This document shows, in pieces, positions 15,096 to 26,524 of a DNA stretch of 64,000 bases. The first letter of the stretch is position 1, and every line of letters begins with the position of its first letter. The notes below the pieces were generated by a model. The model had not been told where the DNA came from. It saw nothing but the letters and a program-made list of their open reading frames with translations, and did not search any database. The stretch covers positions 1,814,570-1,878,569 of the forward strand of contig JALPQD010000392.1 of the NCBI GenBank assembly GCA_023101885.1, given 5' to 3'. Source of the DNA: Typhlomys cinereus (Eukaryota; Chordata; Mammalia; Rodentia; Platacanthomyidae). Position numbers and translations under genes: made by a program.

Positions 15096-15422
15096 TAACC
15101 AACGGGGCTGGAGAGGTGGACTCAGGGGTTAAGCCTCTGCCTCGCTAGGTGGAAGGTCCTGAGTTCGGATCCTGGACCCTATGTATAGACGCCGGGCGGA
15201 AGCCGGGGCAGCCTGCGTTTCTAGTCCTGGTAGGGAGGAGCCTGTGAATCCCGGGGCAGAGTAAACAAGGAGGAGGAGGAGGAGGTGTCCATGGTGGTTC
15301 CCGAATTCATCCGTGGTTCTACACACACACATACACACACACATAACATACGCACACGCGCACACATGTACACATGCACAATTGAATAAATAAATAAAAT
15401 ATTTATAAAAAAACATTAACCA
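15091..15422 (+). mobile_element. B2-superfamily SINE, younger subfamily, inserted just after another copy
   Basis: The head starts at about 15104 (GGGCTGGAGAGGTGGACTCA); the body has TATAGACGCCGGGCGG and ATTCATCCGTGGTTCTACAC, and the tail is AATTGAATAAATAAATAAAA. AACATTAACCA at 15091-15101 and 15412-15422 is the target duplication. The pair makes a direct head-to-tail SINE tandem of about 620 bp. Confidence 0.87.
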
Positions 15423-15599
15423 TTAATAGGGACTGATTATCACTGGAAACACAGAGGGGCATAGTCCTGAAATCCCATCTACTTGGAAGGCTGAGGCTGG
15501 AAAATCTTAAATTCGAGATCTGCCTGGGCTACAGAGTGGATTCCAGGCCAGTCTGTAGATTTACTTAGACCCTGTCTCAAAGTGAAAGGCAAAGACTTG

Positions 15600-15815
15600 A
15601 GGTGGGTGGGGTGTAGTTCAGTTGGTGGAGTGCTTGTCTGGCATGCGCAAAGCCCTGAACTCGATCCCCGTCACTGCATAGAACGGCCTGATGGCACCCA
15701 GCTGCAATCCCAGCACTCGGGAGGTGTGGGCAGAGGACCCATAATCACCAGCTCTGCAGCACGTTCAAAGCCAGCCTGGGCTACATCCTTTGTCAGGCAT
15801 AAAAAAAAGTCAAAA
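15600..15815 (+). repeat. ID-B1 composite (B4-type) SINE
   Basis: A clear ID head (GTAGTTCAGTTGGTGGAGTG with CCCTGAACTCGATCCCC) runs into a B1 body (AATCCCAGCACTCGGGAGG, AGCCTGGGCTACATCC). Another ID-like head follows at about 15820-15900 (GCTGGGGTGTAGCTC). The ID head is tRNA-derived but is not a tRNA gene: no intact cloverleaf is present. Confidence 0.75.
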
Positions 15816-16129
15816 GAGGGCTGGGGTGTAGCTCCTCTTGTCTGGCACGTGCCGCCTTGGGCTATCCATCCCTCACACATACAAAATCCCGCCCCCAGTT
15901 ACAGAAGCTGGGAAGCTCCCTCACCCATCCAGCCTGGAGGTTAAGTGCTGCCAAGTCGGGTCTTGTCTTCACGGAGGTGGTGAGAAGCAGTCAGCCATCC
16001 AAGACCCACCCCTCCCCCCGCAGCTCTGCTCCTCTGGAGACGGGTCTGCTGACTGTCGGTCGCAGCAGGCAGAACGCTCGCTCAGAGGGGAGGCGGGCTG
16101 GAGATGGGCCTTGACCCATCTTGTTTTCT

Positions 16130-16380
16130 TTGATCTGAGTCATGTCTTTCTCAGCTCCAACTTGGGGGACAAGAACTGGAATTTCCCCCCAGGAATCTCA
16201 TGCTGAGGAATGGAAAAGGCTAAAGGCTGGCACCAGCCTGAAGGGGAAACTCGAAGGCCACGCAGTCCTGACAACTGGGCAGGCCATCTCCCAGGGGAGG
16301 CTGGAACTGAGACAGTGCGACCACACTGAATAAATGCTCTTTCTCTCTTTTTCACTATTGCTTTACCCTTTAAGTGGCCT
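16130..16380 (+). repeat. LTR-like segment A
   Basis: It carries GGGAGGCTGGAACTGAGACA, then CACTGAATAAATGCTCTTTC, an arrangement like the U3-R end of a retroviral LTR. A related, diverged segment lies about 1 kb downstream (17,140-17,520). No coding remnant of a provirus is evident between them. Confidence 0.45.
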
Positions 16381-17139
16381 TTTGGGGACAGATGGTTGAG
16401 CCTAGTTGGAGCTTGCACAGTCTTCGACCCTAATACCTCTGACAGCACCAGTTTTGATGACAGTAAAATGCTCATCTGTCCGGTGGGGAAGTGGCCGACC
16501 GGCTGTGGCTCTGTGTGCCCAGGCAAGAACCCTGGTTCCCGACAGCTCCAGGTTTACCCAGTCAGTGTTGTTTTAGATTTGGGGAGAGCCAGGCAGCGTC
16601 CCTGCTCCCCTGCAACTCCTCCCTCTGCATCAGCATCTGCAATTTCTTCCAAAATAAGTGCTGTCCTCTCTCACGTCTCACAGCGGGGCGCCTGCAGCAC
16701 CGCTCCAACATCATTGGCGATGGAGACTTTGTGCCCTGCTCCACGCGCTCTGAGGAGACTTCAGTCCGTGTCTTCAGAGAAAATCCTATGTACAGTCAGG
16801 ATTCAGAGAAGGAACAGAAATGGGAAGTGGGACATGCTTCGAGGTTTTGTGTAGTCATCTGTAATAAGCCATTTAAAGAACTGTCCATTCTCCACAGCAC
16901 TTCCTGACAGCACAGTGCATGTTCTGTTGCTAATAATTCCACAGGCCCCTAACTAAGGATACAAGGTGCTTTCCAAGCCCTCTATGAATGTCTGTCAAAT
17001 TACCTTTCCCTCTGGGTGGCTTTCTCCCTGCGTCTCTCACAGGGAAATGGTGGAAGAGCTTCAGAAAACTGCCTAGTTAATCACCCCTTGCAGCCACTGG
17101 TTTTGCTGACAACTTAGTGAATTAGCCTCCTTACCATAC

Positions 17140-17520
17140 ACAGGAGGGCTTTTTATGAAACTACAAACACAGGCAGGAAATTTGCCCACTCCAGCTTGTG
17201 CCAGTGTGGAACAGATGAAGCCCTGGTGCCAGCCTGTAGAGAAATGTGTCTCCCAAAAGAGGTTTCACACAGTCCTAACAACCAATCAGGTGACCGTGTG
17301 GGAGAGACTGGAGCTGAGACAATGGTGGGGCCACCCTTAGACCAGGACTGCTTAGCTGTGCACAGCTCTTGCTGTCTATTTAACCTAAACCACTTAGATG
17401 CCAAAGATGGACTTGGCGGGTACCACTGGACTTCTTTATTGGCTCCTCTCCCCAATGTGGCCTATTCAATAAATCTTTCTCTGCTCTGCATCTCTGCCTT
17501 TTAAATTGGATTATTGAAGA
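17140..17520 (+). repeat. LTR-like segment B
   Basis: It shares with segment A the order of motifs GGGAGAGACTGGAGCTGAGA ... CAATAAATCTTTCTCTGC (a polyadenylation hexamer followed by a CT-rich stretch). It is probably an old solo LTR of the same family. The family cannot be named from the sequence alone. Confidence 0.45.
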
Positions 17521-17596
17521 CGCGCTTGTTAGAGATGTCAGAGTCTAGGCCCAAAGAGATTTCTGAGAAGGAAGTTTCTGAAAAGCTTGTGAAATA

Positions 17597-17744
17597 GACT
17601 GAATATGTCTCTCCCAAACCCTAAACTCATAAGCATCCTAACCCTAGAGATATGATGATTGGAAGAGGGACCTTTGGTTGATGGTTCATTCATCTAGAAT
17701 GAATGGAGACAATATCCTTATAATAAGACCCCCCTACACACACA

Positions 17745-17793
<49 letters not shown>

Positions 17794-17930
17794 CTTTCTG
17801 CCATGTCTGTGAGGAGTAGGAGTAGGCAGGGCCAGGACTGGGACGCTCAGTCAGCAGGGGCCCTGATCTAGAACTTCTCAACCTCCAGAACCATGAGAAC
17901 CAAACAGTCGCTCAAGCCACACCGTCTATG
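17597..17930 (+). repeat. Medium-reiteration repeat interrupted by a CA microsatellite
   Basis: The left part has TATGTCTCTCCCAAACCC and AAGCATCCTAACCCTAGAG and the right part has CTCAACCTCCAGAACCATGA, matching the two halves of a well-known mammalian interspersed repeat. A (CA)n run occupies 17735-17792 between them. Confidence 0.55.
17735..17792. repeat. (CA)n microsatellite
   Basis: Dinucleotide CA run with one TA interruption near 17751, about 58 bp. Confidence 0.95.
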
Positions 17931-17954
17931 ATATATTTACTACAACATCCCAGA

Positions 17955-18160
17955 CTGAAGGCTGGAGAGATGGCTCAGAGGTTCACAAGCAGAAGGTCCC
18001 CAGTTTGGATCCCAGATCCCATGTAAAAAATGCCAAAGCAAAAAGGAGGGAGTTTTGCAATCTAGGGTGATTCCTGAAGATATCCTTGGGCCTCCACAGG
18101 CACACACACAGAAACACACATACAGAGACACGCACACAAAAATAAAAAATGAAACAACAT
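17955..18160 (+). mobile_element. B2-superfamily SINE, older subfamily, internally deleted
   Basis: The head AAGGCTGGAGAGATGGCTCA is followed by a shortened tRNA-like part and the CCCATGTAAAAAATGCC mark. The tail is CACACACAGAAACACACA then AAAATAAAAAATG. Confidence 0.75.
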
Positions 18161-20655
18161 CCCAGACTGAGATAGTTGGAAGGAAGAGTTCTGAATGATG
18201 TGTTTAGGGAGGAAAGATGACATCCAAAATGCTTTCCAAGAAAGCCTTTTGAGATTATAAAACACACACACACACACACACACCACTTTCCACAGAATGT
18301 CCCAAAGTGCTAGTATTTTTGTCCTTTGACTCCTGTCCCCGTATCCTATCAACGGCCTTTCCAGTAGTACAAAATAAAGTGATTACTTTCATCTAAAAGA
18401 AGCCATGGTTTTGCCTACAGTGGAGCACAGAGAAATCCTAGTCAATTATCCAGAAAGCCCAAGGTACCATCTACCTCAGCCCTATATAAACCATCACTGT
18501 GTCTTTTTTCAAAGATCTGACTGACGTGATGAGTTGGCCATGAGGGGACAGAGACACACTCTACAGTCACCCCCAGCAGCACGAGGAATTAGCCTCGTCT
18601 TTTAGGGACCTTGACTCAAGCCAAACTAGGAGTCGTGGTTTCGATGCAGAAATTCTTGGAAAGAATTTCAGGCCTGGCCAGTTTGAAGCAGAGTCAGAGA
18701 TTTTCTTGAAAATATTTTTATATAGGTTTAAGTGTGAGGATTAGAAGAAATACAGGCACTCAGAAATACCCACCCGAGATTATAAGAGTGGGTTTTTCTA
18801 AGAGTCTCAGAAACTGAAACATACCAAAGGGAGAGAATGGATTCAGGAAGGGTCGCAGAAAATGAGACATCACGAAGTGTGGGTTTGCGCCCCTGAAAAG
18901 AGAGTGTGAAAAGTGGACATATCCAAGTATAGGTGTGGGGTCTTCAAGGTACAGTCGTAGTTGACTGCCTCACCATTCATCTTACATACATAGAACATTT
19001 TGGTGACTTTCAAGTTATATGTCTTCAATAATTAAGAAACCTTTTTTCCCTTTTCTGTCTCTTTTGATAAACGAGTTTTTAGGGTGGTTCTAGAAGTCCC
19101 TTGGGAAGTGCACAAGGCAGTAAATACATGTCCTTTCCCCATAAATGAAGATTCTGGCAAGGTTCCTGGAAATCTGCAGGTTTTCAACCTGGGACGGGAA
19201 AAAGACCTTAGGCAGAGGCTACTTATTGCTTCCCTGCTGGAACATGCTTCTCCCAGAGCCCAGGGTGGACAACCTTCTCAAGTCCCCCTTTGTGGCTTCT
19301 GATCACCTGCGAGAGCAGGCTGCCCCCATGTTCAGTTCAATGCCAGTAAACCAAATATAGAATGAAGAGGGACAAAATAAAACAAGCGTGTGTGTGATGT
19401 TGGGGGTGAAATCTGTTCCAGGTTCAGGCATAATCCTGCGACGACCACTAGATGGAGCCACAGTCCTGTGCTCATTGTGAAGACATCTGTCTTCTAAGAA
19501 CTGAGAAATCTCTTACCCATCTGCCCATCTGGGGTAAGAATGCACGGCACGGGCATGGAGATGCAACAGTAAACACTGTTGGAATATTGGGATTGGAACC
19601 TGGCAACTCCTCAGCTTTCGTAATGGGCCTCATTAGCCAACAGTTGTTAGCGACACCGTGTCACTCCATTCGTCCCTAACAAGTCATCCTTCCTGGCCTT
19701 CTTTCAGGTATTTACTTGGCCTGAACCTTCTGACATTCCGGCAGTGCTGAGATGGAGAAGCCGCCGGTAGAAGAAAGAAACACATAATTGGTGCCCACCT
19801 GACCGGTGCTTGTCAAAGGTGGGCTGCAGGAGCCCAAAGCCTCTGCTACTTGTAATAACGTGGTCTATGTCCCTGTCCCCCACAGATGTCTAAGAGTGTC
19901 ACTGAAGCTGGGCTTTCAGGTGGCAAGCTCACTAGATCTGACTTTGGGTGGAAGCCCTCACTTTTCCCATTTTCCCTTTCAAGGGCTGTTCCGGTGCGGC
20001 AGGAATCATGGAGGACTAAAGGTGGAAACCTGGGCTCTGTCCCCACATTGTGACACTTGGCTGATGTGTGGCCTTACATCAGTTACTTCCTTTTTCTGGG
20101 CCTTATTCTTCTCATTTGTGATAGGTTAAATGTGGCCCAAAGTTCTTTACACACACCCCTCATCAGGAGATGGCATCTCTGCCTCACATCTCACAACCCC
20201 ATCCTAGGCCAAGTCACCAGATGTCAGCCCGCCATGCTCAGGTAAATTTCATTTTTGTACATCTGGTTTTGTCAGTAGAAAACTTGTGTGTGGTGAGTTG
20301 CTGGCACTTGGTAGTTAGCAGCTATTATAATTCCTTCAACTCTTGCCAGCTAATATTGTAGGGTAAAGCTAGAGGAGAAGCAAGAAACACAGAAGAGTAG
20401 TAGAGACTTCACTTCCTTCCCAGTGCTCAAGGCTGATTCTTAATGATGCCTCTCAGTCTATTTACACAGAGCACGGAGATAGAGAACAGAAACAAGAGCC
20501 TGACATAGGCCCAGGTGCAAACATTCTGGACCTTTAACACTAAGAATAGTGAAGGAGCCACCAAGTACATTTTTTTCCTGGCAAAGAGATTTTTTTCTGA
20601 GTTAAATAGCCTCAACATTTCTCAAGAATGAGGCTTAGAAGCAGAGCTACATAAG

Positions 20656-21015
20656 TGACAGGGAGACAGCTCAGTGCATAAGGTGCTTGTTTGGTTCATA
20701 AGCATGAGGACTGGACAGTTTGGATCCTTAGAACCTACATAAAAGCCCTAGTGGGTATAGCAGCTTCCAGTAATCCCAGAACTTGGGATGCAAAGAGGGG
20801 ATTTCCCCAAGGCCAGTTGGCTAGCTAGCCTAGCTAATTGGCAAGCTCTAAGTTCAATAGGGAGATGCTAGATTAATAAAGTGGGAAGCAAAGAGGGGAT
20901 CTCCAAGGCCAGGTGGCTGGCTAGCCTAGCTAATGGGCAAACTCTAGGTTCAATAAGAGATGTTGCCTTAATAAAGTGGAGAGCAATCAAAGCTACCCAA
21001 CGCTGACTTCAGATC
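20656..21015 (+). repeat. B3/B4-like SINE carrying an internal tandem duplication
   Basis: The head (GGAGACAGCTCAGTGCATAA, GATCCTTAGAACCTACAT) and core (GCTAGCCTAGCTAATTGGCA, AATAAAGTGG) are typical of an old rodent SINE. The core is present twice in direct order: 20790-20887 and 20888-about 20981, unit about 94-98 bp, both beginning GCAAAGAGGGGAT. Confidence 0.75.
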
Positions 21016-21055
21016 TCTACATGCATGTGAGTAAACCTCTGTGTATGTATGTATG

Positions 21056-21058
<3 letters not shown>

Positions 21059-21091
<33 letters not shown>
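21059..21091. repeat. (AC)n microsatellite
   Basis: Sixteen or so AC units preceded by a short (GTAT)n run. Confidence 0.95.
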
Positions 21092-21092
<1 letters not shown>

Positions 21093-21204
21093 CTACTTAA
21101 ACTCAATCTCCATCCATCTCCCACAACGAGAGTAAAAGTACTACCATGCCTGGTCTAAGTGCTAGATGTTTTAACATGAGAAAATAATATTCAAGAACAT
21201 AATA

Positions 21205-21345
21205 AAGGCGGTGGGTGAGACAGCTCAGGCCTGTAAATCCCAACACTCAAGAGGCGGAGGCAGGACGGATCATAAGTTCAGGTCGGCTTCAGTTAATATT
21301 AGGAACTTATCTCAAAAAAAAAAAGTGGGGAGGGGTGCACCAGTG
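21205..21345 (+). repeat. B1-like SINE
   Basis: It shows CCCAACACTCAAGAGGCGGA, GGCAGGACGG and CTTATCTCAAAAAAAAAAA, in plus orientation, immediately upstream of the Pwp1 CpG island. Confidence 0.65.
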
Positions 21346-21765
21346 ACATACATGTTCATACAGGTGTCAACCTGACACCTGAGCGCCGAGTCTTCAGGCG
21401 CATCTCTGCAGAATGGTTTAGTCAAGGCGACCCCTGAGCAAGTCTTCTGTCCGAGATTATCTAATATCTGATGTGGGGAGTCTCGGTCCAGTGGTGGGAG
21501 GAACTATGGCCTGGCGGGTGGGCGAGGGCGAGCTGGTTCGCTATTGGAATCTCCTTGAAAAGATACTCATCTTCGTAAAAGTTGAAAAAAAACCACACAC
21601 GTCCCCACTACTACTTGTCCCTTCCAGCGACACAGCTCAAGGATGGTAGCACTTCGCCTCCTCCCCTGCTGAAGAGCATTTGCACCTGTCAGCGCACCCT
21701 TAGCAATTCCCCGCCCCTTTTCCTTCGGCGCCCGCGAATGACGCCACGCGCCGGCGCGCCGGCTG

Positions 21766-22347
<582 letters not shown>

Positions 22348-23985
22348 TGAGAAGTGGGCGCCTTTGACTGTAACGCACGATTCCCGCGCCAGCGTCCTCG
22401 GATGCCCAGACCCAAGACAACCTTGAATTGTATCCAGTGCGGTTCTTGCCGTGTGGCTCCTGACACGTAGGTTCAGTTACATAGTACAGAATCCCACCTG
22501 CCAAACCTGTAGGAGTCAGACGCTCCCTCTAGGGAACTGAAGGTGCTGTGTCTTTGGGGGCATGTTTTCTAATGTTCTCCCATTTGAGGGCTGCTTTGCG
22601 CCTGCCTGTGATTCTTCATAAAGCTCTTCCTGAAGGATCATTTTGCCCCACTTCCTTTCTATGAACCTGCGTTCGTTTTTAAGTTATAACAAGGAGAAAG
22701 TTACTTAGGTTACTTATCTGCCAGAAGTGCTTTCTGCAAGCCAGGCAGAAGGTCCTGGAATATGCATGAATGACAAAGACCTGCCTCTGCCTTTGTTCTG
22801 TTTTGTTTCATTTTTTTACTTTTTAGACATTATTTACCATGTGGAGGGTAACTTGAGCGCGGAGCTCAGAGGACTTGTTTTCTTCTTCCACCATGGAAGT
22901 TCCTGGGGATCGAATTCAGATTACCAGAATTGGCAGCAAATGCCTTTTACAGACAACCCGTCTTGCTGGGCCTCTGTCTTTTTTTTCTGAGACAGGTTCT
23001 CTTCATTTAACCGAGAGCTTAGCCCAGAGATCCGCCTGTCTCTTACTCTCCAACTTAAGGATTACAGGTGCACGTCATCACACCTGGGTTTACATGACTG
23101 CTTGGGATCAAACTCGGATCCTCAGGCTTGTGTAGCAGGCACAATTGTGTAACGCATCAAGCATCTGTCTCAAGCATCTCCCTAGAACCCACAAATATAT
23201 TCTAACTATTAATTTCTGGAATGTCTCAGCCACAATCAAATGTTATTTTGGGGAGGATTCCTATATTTATTACAAAAGACTCCCTCCTAACCCCAACCCC
23301 AGGGTCTCACTGTATCCTACTCTGACCTCAAACTTACGGCATTCCTCCTGCTTCAGCCTACTGAATAATACTAGGATTACAACTGGTCCATCAAGACTGG
23401 CTGGATGCTTTTTAATAGAAGTTGGTGATGGATTCACCATTACTCTTGGAGTATTGTCATTATTATAGCCACCTTTTAAAAGTACCAGACCATTTGCTTA
23501 TATGAGGGAATGGCAGTTTTAAAATAAAGTGACCTCGGTTTTGAACTGTTAGGATAAAAGATACCAAGTGGAAAGTCTTTTCACGAGCAGTTGGAAAAAT
23601 GGAATTGAACTGTAAGGTTAGAGATGGGCTGGAGTGTTTCAAGCAGTCGGTTCTGAGAAAGAGTCTGCGTGGTCTGAGGCCCTCCAGTGACACGTGACAG
23701 TGGTGATAGCTGATACAGCAAAAGACCAGGGCAAATGTGGTTTGTGAGGGACAGCACTGGGAGGAGACGGATGGGTGTCCTGGAAGTCAGAGACGGTCTT
23801 TTTTTAATCTTGAAAGAGGAAGAGTAGGATAAATGAGCATGATTTCTGAAGAGCTAGATAGGATCTTAATTTAAGGACCTGTAAAGCCTCCATTTGTGTT
23901 AAGTTTACAGATACTGGATCAATGTGTGATTTTTTTTTTTTCTTGATGTCGCTTGAAGTTATATTTCCTTAAAAACCTTCTAATT

Positions 23986-24310
23986 CAAAGACTTAATGAT
24001 TTTTTAAGTTTATTTTTATTTATTCGATTGTGTGTGTATGCGTGTGTGTGTGCGCGTGTGTGTATGAATGTGTGTGTGTGTATGTAGAACCACGGACGAA
24101 TTCGGGAACCACCATGGACTGCCTCCACCTCCTCCTTGTTTACTCTGTCCTGGGATTCACAGGCTCCACCCTACCAGGACCGGAAATGCAGGCCGCCCCC
24201 GCTTCCGCCTGGCGTCTATACCTGGGGTCTAGGATCCAAACTCAGGACCTTCCGTCTGCAAGGCAGAGGCTTAACCCCTGAGCCACCTCTCCAGCCCCAA
24301 AGACTTAATG
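23986..24310 (-). mobile_element. Young B2-superfamily SINE in Pwp1 intron 1 with 13-bp target duplication
   Basis: CAAAGACTTAATG stands at 23986-23998 and 24298-24310. The element between is minus-oriented with head complement CCACCTCTCCAGCCCC, body CGGACGAATTCGGGAACC and a T/A-rich tail. It ends only 43 bp before exon 2. Confidence 0.88.
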
Positions 24311-24352
24311 GTTTTTAAAAATGTATTATAATGAGTGTCTGCTCTCTTGTAG

Positions 24353-24411
24353 GTAGAGCTAAGTAAAGAAGAAGTAAAGCGTCTCATTGCTGAAGCCAAA
24401 GAAAAATTACA
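24353..24411 (+). CDS. Pwp1: Pwp1 coding exon 2
   Basis: Encodes [19 protein letters not shown] plus the first two bases of a Gln codon, a predicted charged helix conserved in PWP1. Acceptor TCTTGTAG, donor GTGAGT. Intron 2 is only 131 bp. Confidence 0.97.
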
Positions 24412-24542
24412 GTGAGTTTCAGAGTGTTGCTGTCTGTTTTCAAGTCCAAATGTGTCTCAAATAGTGATAGTGCCATTAATAGAGAGGTAAGAAGAAATGA
24501 GGAAACACTGGATGGCTTCTTTTTCCTTTTGTTTTCACTCAG

Positions 24543-24727
24543 AGAAGACGGCGGGAGTGAGGAAGAGGAGGCAGGCAGTCCTTCGGAAAGTGGTGTGCAG
24601 AGTGCCCGTGTCCAGGCACGGCCAAGACAACCCCCGGAGGACGGTGACCCGGAGGGTGACCGCACACTTGACGATGATGAGCTAGCTGAGTACGACTTGG
24701 ACAACTATGATGAAGAGGGCGGCCCAG
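24543..24727 (+). CDS. Pwp1: Pwp1 coding exon 3 (acidic region)
   Basis: Encodes the Asp/Glu/Ser-rich segment with [17 protein letters not shown] and the landmark [19 protein letters not shown]. Such acidic serine stretches fit casein-kinase-2 sites, an inference. The segment varies more from the human protein than the rest. Confidence 0.96.
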
Positions 24728-25770
24728 GTGAGATGTGTTCACGTCCATGGTCCAAGGTGCATATGGACCATGGGCTCAGTGCCCTGAGCCTGTTCCTGGT
24801 GTCTCGAAGCCATCCTCTGAGTTTTATTGTTCCTGGTGTCAGTCAAGGCTTGGACAGAACTAGTTTAGAAGACAAGCTCTAATTCACTGATCAAAGATGT
24901 ATTACATATTCCGTAACTCATTTGTGAGTTCTTGCATGCACTTAGTGTAATGTATTTGAAATACTTTTTCATCTTTTTCTCGGCTGTATTCTTCTTTATT
25001 TTAGAATATATATGTGTATGTGGAGATGCTATTGTAGAGATAATTAAGACAGAGAATCCCAGGTAGGAAGAGAGAAAAGAGACATAGCAGAAAGCGAACA
25101 ACAAATCCAATAGGAAGCCTTGGGAAATAAAGGAAGCCAGGAGCACAGATAAAACTGCCTGTTTTAGCAAAGAAACCATTACGATGCATGTGTGTCATGT
25201 GACAGAGGCTTGTGTTAGCTTGCTCTGTGGTCTTCTGGTGTGTCCCTGGGTGACATTAGCCCCGATATTAAGGGTTGAGAAATAGGTGCTCCGTTTTGCC
25301 ACCCTGAGCAGTTTATTAAGCTATTTAACGTCTAAATTCTGACTGTTCTATATATGGGGCTTGATGAAACTGACAGAATCTGCCACCCCTGAATCATAAA
25401 GTAGGAAAAACAGAAATGATCTGACATATAAGACATTAGTTTGATATGAGATTCACCTGCAAGTAAAGCAAAATCCCCTACCCCACTAGCTGTAAGGGAA
25501 GAAGTAAGGATTTCTAGATGTGTGCTGTTCATTCTGTAATGGATACATCTAGAAACATAAAATACCAGAGATGACATTTGGCTTAATGTATCCTTTATTT
25601 TGATATTTTGGTCCTCGGTTTGGTTTTTCCTTTCTGCTCTGCATCCTTCCCCTCTTCCGCCTGCCTCCCCTACCAGGTGATGGGGAGAACACAGTACTGT
25701 GGGCAGAGTTTGAGGTTGTGTTGTGCTAAGGGAGTTTTTGAGGTGCTCTTTCTTTTCATAGGAACTGGGA

Positions 25771-25820
25771 TTTGGTTGGTTGGTGGGTGGGTGGGTAGGT
25801 GGGTGGGTGGGTGGTTGGTT
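25771..25820 (+). repeat. G-rich (GGTT/GGGT)n tract in Pwp1 intron 3
   Basis: Six GGG runs (25785, 25789, 25793, 25801, 25805, 25809) with single-T loops, broken once by TAGGT, flanked by GGTT units. The G strand is the non-template strand of Pwp1, so the pre-mRNA would carry it too. Confidence 0.9.
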
Positions 25821-25879
25821 CTGTGTGTGTTAGAGCTATCTTGTTGACCCTTCAAATCATCTTTTGGCACAGTAAAAAT

Positions 25880-26125
25880 TCTCTTGGGGCTGACAAGGTT
25901 GCCAGTGAAAACAAACCTGGTGACCAAAGTTCAATGCCTGGATCCCACATGATGGAACGAAAGACCCCATTCCTGAAAGTTATCCTCTGACTTTCACACA
26001 CGGGACTCAGCATATGTGTATTTTCTCTCTCCCTCTCTATCCCTCTTCCCCTTCCCTTCTTCCCTGCCTCGCCTCACCTTTATTCTCAAGTGCACTCTCC
26101 CTCAATTTAAAGAAAAAAAATTTAA
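25880..26125 (+). repeat. B3-like SINE
   Basis: Head GGGGCTGACAAGGTTGCCAG, GATCCCACATGATGGAACGA, and the B3-type stretch GTTATCCTCTGACTTTCACA, then a CT-rich and A-rich tail. Old and diverged. Confidence 0.6.
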
Positions 26126-26133
26126 GAAATTAT

Positions 26134-26435
26134 TGGGGACTGGGGAGATGGTTCAGTAGTTAAAGCCTTGCCCATAAGTGAAAGGACTTGAATTCAGATC
26201 CCCAGATCCCATATAAAAAGTGCCAGACAGTTATGATGATGGCTTATAGTTCCAGCCCTGAAAGGCAGAGGGGGACCCCAGAGCAAAGCAGTAAGGCCAG
26301 GAGCAGTCCCGGATGATCCTGCGGGCACTCTTGTGCCTCTGCAGGTACGCACACTCAAGTGACCTCTTGTATGTACTTGCCTTCCACACACACCCACGGC
26401 CAACCAGAAAACACGCGTGCACAAAGCAAATGATC
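26134..26435 (+). mobile_element. B2-superfamily SINE, older subfamily
   Basis: GGGGACTGGGGAGATGGTTC head, CCCATATAAAAAGTGCCAGA mark, right part degenerate with CCACACACACCCACGG. It directly follows a B3-like SINE. Confidence 0.7.
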
Positions 26436-26524
26436 TCTGCACATTAGATGTCTAAGACCTGTTGGTCTCACTTCCTTCAAAGTTTCCCTAACAATTTGGT
26501 CTCTTCCTGGGTTTTATGTTTCTG

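Larger units (their letters stand above)
4126..21690. other. Btbd11-Pwp1 intergenic region, repeat-rich
   Basis: About 17.5 kb with no recognisable coding exon. It consists of SINEs of several families, LTR-like and other medium-reiteration repeats, and simple repeats, with unique stretches between (for example about 9000-10500, 13640-14300 and 18300-20600). Predicted ORFs here are at most about 200 codons, low-complexity or repeat-derived. Individual repeats are listed separately where the boundaries can be read. Confidence 0.8.

Noticed and set aside
15600..15700. tRNA-like head of ID and B2-type SINEs as possible tRNA genes
   Set aside because: Box A/B-like parts are present, but no complete cloverleaf or tRNA 3' end; they continue into SINE bodies.
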